Shown here piece after piece: positions 21,728 through 31,113 of a stretch of 37,859 nt of DNA. The first letter of the stretch is position 1. Every line of letters begins with the position of its first letter. Origin of the DNA: an uncultured Bacteroidales bacterium (lineage in GTDB: Bacteria; Bacteroidota; Bacteroidia; Bacteroidales; UBA932); contig CALYTI010000018.1 of NCBI GenBank assembly GCA_945487035.1, forward strand, positions 1 to 37,859. Reading direction: 5' to 3'. The position numbers and the translations under genes are program-made. The notes beneath the pieces were generated by a model, which worked only from the letters and a program-made list of their open reading frames with translations, searched no databases and was not told the origin of the DNA.

Positions 21728-23518
21728 TTACCCCTCCAGGATGTAGGAAATGCCTTTGACGATTACGGTATCTTTGTCGGCCTCTTCAGCGAGTTCTGCA
21801 AACGGGGCTATATCCAGATGGATAAACTCCTCGTTTTTGAGTTCTTTGAAGCGGCTGCGGTCAGTGCGCACCGCAGCGGGAGCCGCCTTGTAGCCCATCA
21901 GCAGCACGGAAGCCATCCAGCGCCGGTGCTCTATTTCCGAAAGGGTATCATAGTCCTTCTCCGTAATGCTTCCCCCGAATATGCGCAGCTTCATAGGAAT
22001 TGAATCCGCACTTGCAATGCTCGAAAGCTTGTGCGCATAAGGAATACCGGCCCAGGCCTCATCTTCCGAAGCGGCAGGCGGGTTGCCGTATTCCAGGTCA
22101 TATAGCCTGTTCACCCTCTTGCCTCTTTGCGAACGGCGCAGCAGCAGCGCATCGCACCCCTCCATAGCCTCACCGAAGCACCTAAGTGAGCCGAACTGCC
22201 CGCAGGCCAGGGCCTTCTGAACCATAATGCTGCTCTCCTTCTGGTACACGGCCACCGGTACTCCGGCCTTTCTGAGAGCCTGCGGCAAATACAGCGCCGC
22301 ATCCAGATTCTCGTCCGATTCCCCGAAGCACAGCGCCACCGCCAGTTCCACAGCCGGGTCCTCTGCCCAGCCCGTCAGTTCTCCCCGAAGGCGCTCGGAG
22401 CTCAGCGGAGCATCTACAAACTCCCACTCTATATCCATAAAATCCCCATATCCGCTGTCCGGGCTGTGCTCCTCGCGCCCCTCAGCTCCCACATACGTGT
22501 AGTGCGAAAGCTCGAAAAGACTCCGGTACTGTCCCGTGAACTCCTCCATCTGCCTCTTCATATCCTCTCCTACAAAGGAGATGATACTCCGCCTTCCGTT
22601 CTTGGCATATTCCGGGAAATGGCAAAGCTGCGAAGCAACGCAGGCTACCGAACGCGCCAGCTCGGTATCTCCCGCAATCACCAGACGAAGGCTCTTGCCC
22701 TCGGCAGGCACCGGCAGGAAATCGCTGTCCACCAGCAACTGCTCGGCAAGGTAATCGCTGCTCAGTACCATCTCCACGCAAAGCCGGCTCTCCTCCTTTC
22801 TAACCAGGCGGCTGAGCATATCCATACTTGTGCGGCGATTCAGCGTAAGGAAGCAAGGAATGCGTGCCCCTTGTGTTCCCACTATCCCACGAAGATTGTC
22901 AAGCGCGTGGAGCAGGGTAGCATCGTGCTGCGCATCCTCCTCTTCTCCAAGCAGATAGATGCAACACGCCTGACCTGGACAGGCGCTCCGGAGCTCATCG
23001 GCATTGCTCATATCTCCCCTGTACCACACAATGCGGCGGCAGAAAGCCTTGTTGTCCAGGGCCGTCTCGATGCGGGAGCGCAGCTGCTCCACATCCTCCT
23101 TACTCATCACCACTATCTCGCTGTCCTTGAAGCAGTTCTCGCTGCACATCTGCCTCAGCATATCCTCAAGCTGGTGGCCGCTGCCGAAAATCAGCACGTG
23201 TCCCTTCATACGGTAGCGCTTCTCGCCCCTGCGGTACTTCCCGGAGATATTGTCGAACACGTTCGAGAAGGCCGAAACGGTAAGCGCATTAAGGAGCAAT
23301 ATGCCGCCGAAGGCAATAATCAGGCTGAAGATATTGTGCCCTTCCAAAGGGAAACTGCCCGGGTCCAGATACAGATTGAGAATATCCGTCCACTTCAGCG
23401 CCCAGATGCTGCCCACGAGGCAGAACACGGCAAACAGTGTAACCACCAGAGCCGCCAGCCAAGCCAGCTGCCTTCCTTCGCCCTCAGAGAGGAGCCTGTC
23501 AATTTTGCGTCTCAGCAT
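21728..23518 (-). CDS. CASTOR/POLLUX-like membrane channel with RCK/TrkA-N region and C-terminal RyR domain
   Basis: 596 residues. Two membrane helices lie at about 18-41 and 62-88. Between them LYLDPGSFPLEGHN, and after them SAFSNVFDN...YRRGEKRYRMKGHVLIFGSGHQ, copy the pattern of CASTOR/POLLUX (DMI1)-type ion channels, in which the second helix leads into an NAD-binding RCK domain; FGSGHQLEDML near 111 is the nucleotide-binding turn. A second Rossmann-like unit starts near LRLVIAGDTELARSVA. SEIEHRRWMASVLLMGYK near 520-540 is the ryanodine-receptor RyR motif (E-x-HxRW...Gw). Expected: inner-membrane channel whose cytosolic part senses a nucleotide or similar ligand. It overlaps the upstream gene by 20 bp and ends the operon. 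Confidence 0.75.
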   Translation of the reverse strand: MLRRKIDRLLSEGEGRQLAWLAALVVTLFAVFCLVGSIWALKWTDILNLYLDPGSFPLEGHNIFSLIIAFGGILLLNALTVSAFSNVFDNISGKYRRGEKRYRMKGHVLIFGSGHQLEDMLRQMCSENCFKDSEIVVMSKEDVEQLRSRIETALDNKAFCRRIVWYRGDMSNADELRSACPGQACCIYLLGEEEDAQHDATLLHALDNLRGIVGTQGARIPCFLTLNRRTSMDMLSRLVRKEESRLCVEMVLSSDYLAEQLLVDSDFLPVPAEGKSLRLVIAGDTELARSVACVASQLCHFPEYAKNGRRSIISFVGEDMKRQMEEFTGQYRSLFELSHYTYVGAEGREEHSPDSGYGDFMDIEWEFVDAPLSSERLRGELTGWAEDPAVELAVALCFGESDENLDAALYLPQALRKAGVPVAVYQKESSIMVQKALACGQFGSLRCFGEAMEGCDALLLRRSQRGKRVNRLYDLEYGNPPAASEDEAWAGIPYAHKLSSIASADSIPMKLRIFGGSITEKDYDTLSEIEHRRWMASVLLMGYKAAPAAVRTDRSRFKELKNEEFIHLDIAPFAELAEEADKDTVIVKGISYILEG

Positions 23519-26504
23519 ATTTGTCTTCTATTATATCGAGAATATCATCCAAATCCTTGTCCCCATAATCCTCTGCCGCCTTTTCGGCAAGCTCGAACAC
23601 TTGCGCAAAACTCTGTTTCGACTGCTTGAGGAAACCGTTTTCCGGCTCCGTTTCCCGGAGCATTCTCTCGATGCGGTGCAGGGCGGCAGCGAGCATTTCC
23701 CCGGTCTCATAATGCTCTAAAGAAAAAGCAGTGGCGGTAGCCAATACGAGGTAATGGAAAACTATCTCAATGGCTTTTGCATTGCCCTCAAATCCTTCAG
23801 CCCGCACAAACATCTTCACCGTCCGCAAATACTCCCTGCTCCTTTCGAACAGCAGGTCCTGCTTCTTCAAAGGCAGCAGCATCTGCAGTGCAGTCAGATA
23901 GTAATGCGAAGACGAAACCAGAAGCGTGAATCCATCCTGATTCATCTCCAAGCTGCCGGTAATCTCATCGTACTCCCGGAAATACTGCTCCAGACTCTCT
24001 GCCACCTTCTTTTTCTTGAAAATAAGGTCTGTCGGGCCGATTCTTGTCAATGAAGCATTCAGCACCTTCATCCTGTCCGACGGGCTGTCCTTGAAAGTCT
24101 GCCGGAGCAGTTCTTCCGCCTTTGCCTTCTGGCCCTTTTGCCCAAGCAGAAAAGCCCCGTTGGAAGCCAGCTCCCGCATCAGCCTTCCGCTGTCCGGGAA
24201 CCCGGCCTGCGAGCAGCGCCCAGCGGCTTCGATAGCCTTGTCCAGATGCTTGACATTATGCCCTGCTATGCTTGCATACACAAAACACTCCGGGATGCCC
24301 AACTGTTTGTATTCTACATCCTCCAACCATTCGCTCATCCTGGCGACAAGCCTTTGCGCATCTTCTGTCTTGTAGGAAAGGCCTATGCTTGCCGCCATCA
24401 TCAGCTGCAGGCGCGGCCCCGGCTCAAGACCCTTGCAATACTTCTCGAAAGCCTTGCTGTCCAGCACCCCGTCGCTTTGAAGCTGGCGGAACTGTGGACC
24501 GTAAATATCCTTAAGACGGGTCAGATTGCCTCCGTGAAGGAAGTCCCCTTCCAGAAGGTAGTGTCCGTAGTGCGACACCTCTCCTCCTGCCACGGCATAG
24601 TACAAGCCCATACTCTCTCGGAAGCTGTCGCTGGCTTCGAGCCCGAGTATGTATTCGGAAATCTTCTTCTGATGCTTCTGCAGCACATCCTCTTCGACGG
24701 TAAGATATTTGGCGCGCCACAGGTGGCGGGCCGAGTCTTCGAAGAAGAAATCCTGAAGGAAATTCATCGCGCGCCAGAACTGCAGGGCATCCCACTGCTC
24801 ACTGGCAAACCAGGCAATATCCCGCTCCCTCAAGCCGCCCGGAGCCGCGGCTATTGTCCATATAGCCAGCCGCATCTGCTCTCCGAGACCGAGGTTATGT
24901 GCTATGGAATTGACCATAAAGGTCATAATGTCGTAAGGCGTATCCGGCATCTCCTCCCACAACTCTTCAAGATAGCCGTTGATGGCATCAATCTGGCTGC
25001 CTTCGCGGCTGCGTATTAGCTTGAAATCCTCCTTGCTAAGGGATTCGAAGAGCCGTATCAGATTGTGGACCTTCAACGGAGGAAGAATGGTCTTCTTGCC
25101 CTTAGCCGCCACCAGCATAGCCTTTCGGATTGACTCCGGAAGCTCCAGAAAATACTCCTTCTCGTAGTTGGATATAAGCTCTTCTGCGAGAGCGGCATTG
25201 CCTTCAACACCCGTAATGAACTGCCCGCGTACATGAGGGAAATCTTTCAGGAAAGTCTTTTCCGCCACCGAGTCGCTCGGCAGATTTATGCTTATGTTCA
25301 CCTGGTCCTTAACCCTCGCCAGCCAGTTCATATGCAGGTCCTTCGGCGAGCGGGTTTCCAGCTGCTCCACATTGTCGAGATAGATGTAGATATAATAATC
25401 CTCCGCCGCTTTGCTTACCAGGGCTTCAAAAACGTCATACAGCTCTGAGTCCGGCATAGTTGTGAGCATAGGCTCATCCTCCGGAAGGCCCTCTTCCTGC
25501 AGCAGCTGAGCGAGTTCGTGAATCCATCTGACAAGCACGGGACGCATGGAATCGCTGAACTCCGAAAGCCCGAAAACTCCCACAAGACGAACGACATCCT
25601 CCTCCCCGTCCCATTCGGAGTAACGCCTTGCCAGAGCGGTGCTTGCCCCGAAGCCGTGCACATAGCTTATGGCATAATCCGACCCCTCGTCAGTATCCAT
25701 ATCGCTTGCCGGAAGCTCGATAGAGCCCGGCAGCAGGCGCAGCAGGGTAGAGAGCTCCAGCTCCCCTTCCTGTTTCCACCAGCTCGCGCTGCCGTCCTGC
25801 TCTTCCTTTGCGGTCTCAAGCTCGATTTGCTGAGCAAGCTGCTCCGTTACAATGGCCTCAAACTCTTCCGAACAGAATTCTCCATCCTTCCAGTCAAGGT
25901 GATAAGCGGTACAGCGGTCGTCCTGTCCGGCCCTTTCGCTGAAGAGATTCTGCACCTTGCTCTTCAGAGATTTGAGTTTTGCAAGCACTTCGGGGTCGCT
26001 ATCGCAGAAGGATGCTTTCAGCTCCTGGGGGATGCCCTCATAGGAAGCCTCGTCGCGAAGGAAAAACAGCACGTGGGAAGAGTCGAAACTGCCCTGGGAC
26101 AGAGCACCATAGACAATCTCCATCTCAGTCACCGAGCAGCCCGCCGTATCTTTGAGCAGGTCCCTATCCTCTCCGGAAAGGCCGTCAATGAACTCCTTCC
26201 AGCGCTCCACCGGAGGAACCCAGCCGTAGCGCTGCCCGATAAGGCCTATGAAGAAAGGTCTTGAACTGTTGATGCAGTAGGTGCATACATCGAGCACCTT
26301 CAGCTCGCTCTCCTCCTCCGACATCTTTGCGGTATTGACACCAAGTCTCAGGTCTATAGCCTGCAATTCTACACGCCTGCTGCGGAAACGGCGGTTCAGC
26401 TCGGGAATCACCTTGAACTTGATGACATCCCTCTCGTAGTCCATATCCTTGAAGGTGGACGAAATGAAGATGTTGTATCTGCGCCAGTTCTTGTCCATTT
26501 CCAA
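23499..26504 (-). CDS. DUF4062 protein with STAND-like NTPase region
   Basis: 1001 residues, cytosolic. DUF4062 spans about 9-160: YNIFISSTFKDMDYERD, VELQAIDLRLGV and FFIGLIGQRYGWVP, as in vertebrate TEP1 and NWD1 and in bacterial STAND proteins. Near 283 a P-loop-like VHGFGASTALARRY lacks the Walker A lysine (FGAST for GxGKT); near 375 YIYLDNVEQLE resembles Walker B (D then N). A winged-helix-like AIWTIAAAPGGLRERDIAWF follows near 570. The last 350 residues are helical and TPR-like. Probably a sensor or scaffold that transmits to the channel encoded by the overlapping next gene; it starts 16 bp after the macroglobulin gene. Confidence 0.75.
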   Translation of the reverse strand: MEMDKNWRRYNIFISSTFKDMDYERDVIKFKVIPELNRRFRSRRVELQAIDLRLGVNTAKMSEEESELKVLDVCTYCINSSRPFFIGLIGQRYGWVPPVERWKEFIDGLSGEDRDLLKDTAGCSVTEMEIVYGALSQGSFDSSHVLFFLRDEASYEGIPQELKASFCDSDPEVLAKLKSLKSKVQNLFSERAGQDDRCTAYHLDWKDGEFCSEEFEAIVTEQLAQQIELETAKEEQDGSASWWKQEGELELSTLLRLLPGSIELPASDMDTDEGSDYAISYVHGFGASTALARRYSEWDGEEDVVRLVGVFGLSEFSDSMRPVLVRWIHELAQLLQEEGLPEDEPMLTTMPDSELYDVFEALVSKAAEDYYIYIYLDNVEQLETRSPKDLHMNWLARVKDQVNISINLPSDSVAEKTFLKDFPHVRGQFITGVEGNAALAEELISNYEKEYFLELPESIRKAMLVAAKGKKTILPPLKVHNLIRLFESLSKEDFKLIRSREGSQIDAINGYLEELWEEMPDTPYDIMTFMVNSIAHNLGLGEQMRLAIWTIAAAPGGLRERDIAWFASEQWDALQFWRAMNFLQDFFFEDSARHLWRAKYLTVEEDVLQKHQKKISEYILGLEASDSFRESMGLYYAVAGGEVSHYGHYLLEGDFLHGGNLTRLKDIYGPQFRQLQSDGVLDSKAFEKYCKGLEPGPRLQLMMAASIGLSYKTEDAQRLVARMSEWLEDVEYKQLGIPECFVYASIAGHNVKHLDKAIEAAGRCSQAGFPDSGRLMRELASNGAFLLGQKGQKAKAEELLRQTFKDSPSDRMKVLNASLTRIGPTDLIFKKKKVAESLEQYFREYDEITGSLEMNQDGFTLLVSSSHYYLTALQMLLPLKKQDLLFERSREYLRTVKMFVRAEGFEGNAKAIEIVFHYLVLATATAFSLEHYETGEMLAAALHRIERMLRETEPENGFLKQSKQSFAQVFELAEKAAEDYGDKDLDDILDIIEDKYAETQN

Positions 26505-26520
26505 ATATAGGAATAATTCC

Positions 26521-29500
26521 TTACTTCCCCATATTCAAGCCCTTGGTGTTTGCGCTCCAGTGCGGGGCGTAGAGGCATTGAACGGTTGAGGCAGGAGCCT
26601 GGAAAACTCCTTCCTGAGTGACGGTGAACTCCTCGGTGAGGGTAAAATGCTCCTCCGGAAGGATATTGAACCAGTATCGTGTCGAGGATTTCTTTACATC
26701 CCTGTAAAGCCCGTATAACCAAAGTCTGGAGTAGCCTGACTTCTGGTTCACAGGCTGCAGGCAGGCGGGACGTTGCAGCTCCAGCCGCGCGAGCGAACGG
26801 TTCTGCGCGCTCCAAATCGGGATGACCGCACGAAGCTGGGCGCCAGCACTCAGGCTCTCGCCCTCCGCGAGCGGCCTCCAGCTGCCGTCCGCCTGCCTGC
26901 ACTCCCACAGCACATCCAGGCTCATACCATTGCCCGAATCCTGAATCTGAGCAAACGGCAGAACGGCAGTGCGCGAAAGGCTCACAATGCGCGAAGAGAG
27001 CAGTTCCTTCGAGCCGTCAAGCACGCAGGCATAAGCCATTACGGCCGTCGGGTCGCTGTCCCACTTCTGGGTTTCCTTCTGAATCATTATCCACAGCCTC
27101 AGCCCGTCCGCAAGGGCAGCATCGCGCTTCGCAAATACTTCTATCAGCAGCAGATGGGCATATATTTCGCTTTCCAGCAGGCCGCGAAGAGGCATCACCG
27201 CGTTAGGGAAATAGCTTCCTCCCATAGGATGCGGCTGTGCGTATTCCCTCAGCGAGGCGGCATCCCGGGAGATAGTGCTGCGCAGGCGCTTTCCTGCCGT
27301 CAGTCCCAGGCCCCACTGCTTTGCCAGCTTCACTCCCTCAGGGGACGAGAGCAGGGCCTCCGATGCGAGAGCGCGGCGCGCCTTGGTTATGATTTGTCCC
27401 GTATAGCTTTCCTTGTCTTTCGATGTCAAGAAATTCTTTACTTCCCTGCGGCGCGCCGCGTTCATCTTTCCCAGCGGCTGATTCGGGTAGCGCGAGCGCA
27501 CAAGGCAATAAAGTTCAACCGGAAGCGCTGCGTTGTCGAGCCAAGTCACCGTACTACCGAGTTCTGCGAGTTCCGAAGGAAGGCAGCGGCGGCTTCGCAG
27601 CTGCGCGCAGCACTCGAGTATGTAGGCGCTCACATAAGCGTTCGGCTCCATTCCCGGCATCCAGGCGAAGCCGCCGCCCTCAGTTCGCAGTGCCAGCAGC
27701 TTTGTGCAAAGCGAATCCGTCGCCGCTTCAGTGCCGCTGATGCCTGCACTCAATGCGCGGACAAATATTGCCTCCATAAGCGAAACCGCATTCTCGCTGT
27801 CAGGCTTCTTGTCCGCATCCAGTACATCCGCAAGTATGGCTGCAACATCGCGCTCGCTCTCTTTGAATACGCCTCCAGGGTTTTGGAACTGATCCTTAAG
27901 GCTCTGCACAAGGGCTTCGCGGTCCATTCCGGAAAGCAGCAGGGCAGAGTGCGCCTCGGTGAGCTGCTGTTCGTTCGGATAGACAGGACAGCTGACAAGC
28001 AGACCGTCCGAGCCTGCCTTGCAGCTGAATGTAAACTTTATCTTTACATCACTGATGCCGTCAGGTATTCTCAGGCCTTCAGCCTGATACTCCGCTGCTC
28101 CTCCCCGCAGGATCAACTCCCGGCTTTCGGAAAGCAGCACATCCTTTCCGCTGCTGATTTCCATAGTGAGAACTCCCTTCTGCGCTGCTCCTGCATAGAT
28201 AGCAACGCGAGGCCTGTAAATGTCTCCGCTGTAGAGGAACTGAGGCTCCGTGAAGCGCAGCTCGACAGGGCGTGTCACCAGGAACTCCCTCTGTATGCTT
28301 CTGCCAATCCTGTCCTTGCTGTGGGCATAGACTTTCACGACATAAGTCGATAATTTGTCGGCAGATGTAAAGGAAAACTTTACACGGCCCTCTGCGTCCG
28401 GGTACAGCACAGGCTCGAAAGCCAGCACATCCAGCATATCGCTGCGCAGCTGTATTTCTTCATCTGCTGCAGCATCTTCCGCCTCCTCTACGGCATTCTC
28501 CCGTGCAGCCGGAGCCGCAAGGTCCATCATCGCTCCCTCGGCTTTGGTCATACTCAGGTAAGGCCTGAAACCCAACGAATTGGAGCGTCCGCAACTGTAA
28601 GAGTACTGCGCTCGCCATCCCCTCACGGTACGGGCATCCACATCCGGCCAAGGCTGCCTGTTGATAAGGTCTATAGACTTGTCATAGACAGTAAACGCCG
28701 CCTCCGCTCCCGGTGAAGTGCGGATTGTAAAGAAATTCTTTACACGAGTATCGCTTTTATCGACAAAACTCTCAAAGTAAAGAGGAAGATTACAGTCTTG
28801 TAAAGAATTCTTGTACTCGTGGCTCCAGGTTTCAGCTCTTGCATGCCTGAACCAGAACACCAGGATACTCAGCGGACCCTGCTCTCCGGCCGGTCGCGCG
28901 AACTCAACTGTCTGCACGGAGCCCTGAGCCCCCGCTTCCCCGACTATATACACTTTCCTGTACTCAAGCAGGCTACCGTCTTCGCGCTGTAGCCGCACCA
29001 CCGCCCAGATGTCGTGCATAGTACAGCCAAGCTGCACTCCGAGCTCTCCGCGAGGCAGTACAAAGGCCTTGAAATCTTCTCCCAGGCACTGCTCATCTTC
29101 AATAACTACGACTGCATCACTATAGACCCGTTGAGATTCCCGTCCCCGGTATGCGCAATTCGCCTCAACCAGATATTGCGCACTCTTGCGCGGCAAGGTG
29201 CAATAGACATCCTCCCCCTTCGATACTCCGCTTGCCACCACCACGCCGCCTTCCTTGATGTACCACGATACGGAATCGACGGGGAAACGTGTGTCGAAGC
29301 TCAGCCTCAGCTCTTCCGAAGGCAGTGCGGAGCCTAAATCCGGCACCACATATTCTCCTGCTTCATTTTTGGCTCTAACTGAAAGATACATAGACGGTTT
29401 GGTGCGAACTACCGCCCAGGTTCCCGCCTTTGCGCTCTCGCCCGAAGCCTCTGTGATGCTGAACACGGCATCCACCCTGCCGTCGACTCCCGCCACATCC

Positions 29501-31053
29501 ACGTGGAAACCGCCCAGGGAGTCCAGCTCCACCTCCTTTGTGATGGTACGGCGCACCCCGTCAATCACCCCGCTGAGTTCCACGCTTGCGCTACTGCACA
29601 GGAAAGGCCTTCCGGAGGAAGTGCGCACGCGCCCGCTCAGCCTAACGGTATCTCCCGGGAACCAGTATTGCTGCTGTTTGTCGCAGAGCACTTCGAAGTT
29701 CGACAGCACATAGTCTCCCGAATAAACGCTCTGGAAGCCCAGATATTTATCTACGTGGAAGATGTTGAGCCAGATATTCCCGCTCTTGCCTTCGCCGGGA
29801 AGCACGAACTCTCCGAAGGCTGAGCCCCAGCTGTTGAGGCTGTGCTCAGCTGTCAGCAGCAGCTCATAATCCGCATCCCTCACTTCCAGCCTCACAGGGG
29901 CTTCCTCCGGCAGGTTGAAGCCTATGATTTTGTATTTGAGAGTATCTCCAGGATGGTAGGCTCCGCTGGAAGTAAGCACAAGGGCGCTCGGCTCAGGACT
30001 GCCTGGGGCTTTGATTTCCACGGGAGCTATCCAGTCGGAGAGCCGGAGCAGCCCGTCTGGCCCCGTGTATTTTGCACGGACGACATCCCCATCCCGGGTT
30101 TCCACCTCGAAGCCTTCTACCGGCTGACCGGTGTAGTAGTCCGCAACATATAGCTCTTCTCCGGTCAGGTTTCTTGCGACGGAGAGGCTTATCTGCGAAT
30201 AGTGCTGCGGATTCTTTCCGTCCAGGGTGAAACTGTACTCCCCATCCGGAAGCTCCGGGAGGTTCAAATAGTATTCATTCTTGACATAGAAGGAATTGAT
30301 AGGGTTTCTGATGGTAATTTTCCAGACCGTCTTGCCCTCCTCATCCTTCATCTCCAGATGAGTCTTCTCTGTATTCTTGAAACTTAGAGTAAGCACGCAG
30401 TCGGAAATGCTGGCAGTGACACTGCTTGATTCCAGCTCGTCGAGCAGAGACTTTGCGTCCGGCCAGAATTCTGCGAGTTCCTTCACATCGCCGTGCAGAA
30501 TCCTGTAGTCCAGCTGCCCCGCTTTCGCCAGCCTCAAATCCCTGAACCGCCTGTTAAGAGAGTCCATCTGTTCTTTACAGCCGAGGTAGGAGAGTGCCGC
30601 AACATAGTCATTGGGAAAGTCCAATTCGCCGCAGAACATCGGCCCTGTAGGGGTCTTTGCCTTTTCCATTTTTTCCTTGCCGGACTGTACGAAGCCCCGA
30701 AGCTGTCCCAGGCTCCAGTATTGCTGACGATCCAGATAATACAGGCTTACCAGACCGTTGTCCAAGGCTTCTATTTCTTTATCCAGGGCTGTCCGCAGCG
30801 AATCCCTCCGCTTCCAGCTGAGCCTGCCTCCTGCATTCACATACTCTTTCCCAGCCTTGTAGTAGTCCCAGACCGCACCCTGTTCCAGTGCTGCCGCCTT
30901 GATGCGTCCGAGCAGCTCCATCTCGGATTTCGGTTTGTCTTCGGTTTTAAGCTTTTCGTACTCCTTCCAAAGCGAAGAAAGGCTCTGTGCGGGCGCAATC
31001 GCGCACACCAGGCTCAGAGCAACAATGCAAAATGCGGATTTAAGAGACTTCAT
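26521..31053 (-). CDS. Secreted alpha-2-macroglobulin-like protein (no thioester motif found)
   Basis: 1510 residues with a signal peptide (MKSLKSAFCIVALSLVCAIA...AQS) and no lipobox. Residues about 30-200 are helical. Then come macroglobulin-type beta domains: GAYHPGDTLKYKI near 370 and YWFPGDTVRLSGRV near 470 correspond to the MG2-type RPGDTV block. The A2M core is recognised by LAFEPVLYPDAEGRVKFSFTSADKLSTYVVKVYA near 890-925 and by TEPQFLYSGD. The helical thioester-domain region (QQLTEAHSALLLSG onwards) follows but has no CxEQ, so a covalent protease trap is unlikely. It is probably periplasmic. First gene of a three-gene operon. Confidence 0.8.
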   Translation of the reverse strand: MKSLKSAFCIVALSLVCAIAPAQSLSSLWKEYEKLKTEDKPKSEMELLGRIKAAALEQGAVWDYYKAGKEYVNAGGRLSWKRRDSLRTALDKEIEALDNGLVSLYYLDRQQYWSLGQLRGFVQSGKEKMEKAKTPTGPMFCGELDFPNDYVAALSYLGCKEQMDSLNRRFRDLRLAKAGQLDYRILHGDVKELAEFWPDAKSLLDELESSSVTASISDCVLTLSFKNTEKTHLEMKDEEGKTVWKITIRNPINSFYVKNEYYLNLPELPDGEYSFTLDGKNPQHYSQISLSVARNLTGEELYVADYYTGQPVEGFEVETRDGDVVRAKYTGPDGLLRLSDWIAPVEIKAPGSPEPSALVLTSSGAYHPGDTLKYKIIGFNLPEEAPVRLEVRDADYELLLTAEHSLNSWGSAFGEFVLPGEGKSGNIWLNIFHVDKYLGFQSVYSGDYVLSNFEVLCDKQQQYWFPGDTVRLSGRVRTSSGRPFLCSSASVELSGVIDGVRRTITKEVELDSLGGFHVDVAGVDGRVDAVFSITEASGESAKAGTWAVVRTKPSMYLSVRAKNEAGEYVVPDLGSALPSEELRLSFDTRFPVDSVSWYIKEGGVVVASGVSKGEDVYCTLPRKSAQYLVEANCAYRGRESQRVYSDAVVVIEDEQCLGEDFKAFVLPRGELGVQLGCTMHDIWAVVRLQREDGSLLEYRKVYIVGEAGAQGSVQTVEFARPAGEQGPLSILVFWFRHARAETWSHEYKNSLQDCNLPLYFESFVDKSDTRVKNFFTIRTSPGAEAAFTVYDKSIDLINRQPWPDVDARTVRGWRAQYSYSCGRSNSLGFRPYLSMTKAEGAMMDLAAPAARENAVEEAEDAAADEEIQLRSDMLDVLAFEPVLYPDAEGRVKFSFTSADKLSTYVVKVYAHSKDRIGRSIQREFLVTRPVELRFTEPQFLYSGDIYRPRVAIYAGAAQKGVLTMEISSGKDVLLSESRELILRGGAAEYQAEGLRIPDGISDVKIKFTFSCKAGSDGLLVSCPVYPNEQQLTEAHSALLLSGMDREALVQSLKDQFQNPGGVFKESERDVAAILADVLDADKKPDSENAVSLMEAIFVRALSAGISGTEAATDSLCTKLLALRTEGGGFAWMPGMEPNAYVSAYILECCAQLRSRRCLPSELAELGSTVTWLDNAALPVELYCLVRSRYPNQPLGKMNAARRREVKNFLTSKDKESYTGQIITKARRALASEALLSSPEGVKLAKQWGLGLTAGKRLRSTISRDAASLREYAQPHPMGGSYFPNAVMPLRGLLESEIYAHLLLIEVFAKRDAALADGLRLWIMIQKETQKWDSDPTAVMAYACVLDGSKELLSSRIVSLSRTAVLPFAQIQDSGNGMSLDVLWECRQADGSWRPLAEGESLSAGAQLRAVIPIWSAQNRSLARLELQRPACLQPVNQKSGYSRLWLYGLYRDVKKSSTRYWFNILPEEHFTLTEEFTVTQEGVFQAPASTVQCLYAPHWSANTKGLNMGK

Positions 31054-31056
31054 AGC

Positions 31057-31065
31057 GCAAATTTA
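31057..31065 (-). promoter_or_regulatory. -7 box of the A2M-DUF4062-RyR operon
   Basis: TAAATTTGC on the minus strand (exact TAnnTTTGC), 3 bases before the start codon at 31053. It abuts the plus-strand box at 31068. Confidence 0.6.
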
Positions 31066-31067
31066 AC

Positions 31068-31075
31068 TATATTTG
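31068..31075 (+). promoter_or_regulatory. -7 box of the AGE-family gene
   Basis: TATATTTG on the plus strand, 38 bp upstream of the ATG at 31114, divergent from the operon promoter at 31057-31065 with only 2 bp between the boxes. Confidence 0.6.
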
Positions 31076-31113
31076 TATGATTGGTACGACACCTCAATTA
31101 AACACTTGATATT

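Noticed and set aside
24138..25019. Long plus-strand ORFs opposite the DUF4062 and macroglobulin genes (also 22466-23629, 26773-28353)
   Set aside because: They are antisense shadows of GC-rich coding sequence; the minus-strand frames carry recognisable domains and motifs.
30555..30605. GCKEQ in the macroglobulin as the CxEQ thioester
   Set aside because: It lies near residue 155 in the N-terminal helical region, more than 800 residues before the thioester domain, so the match is coincidental.
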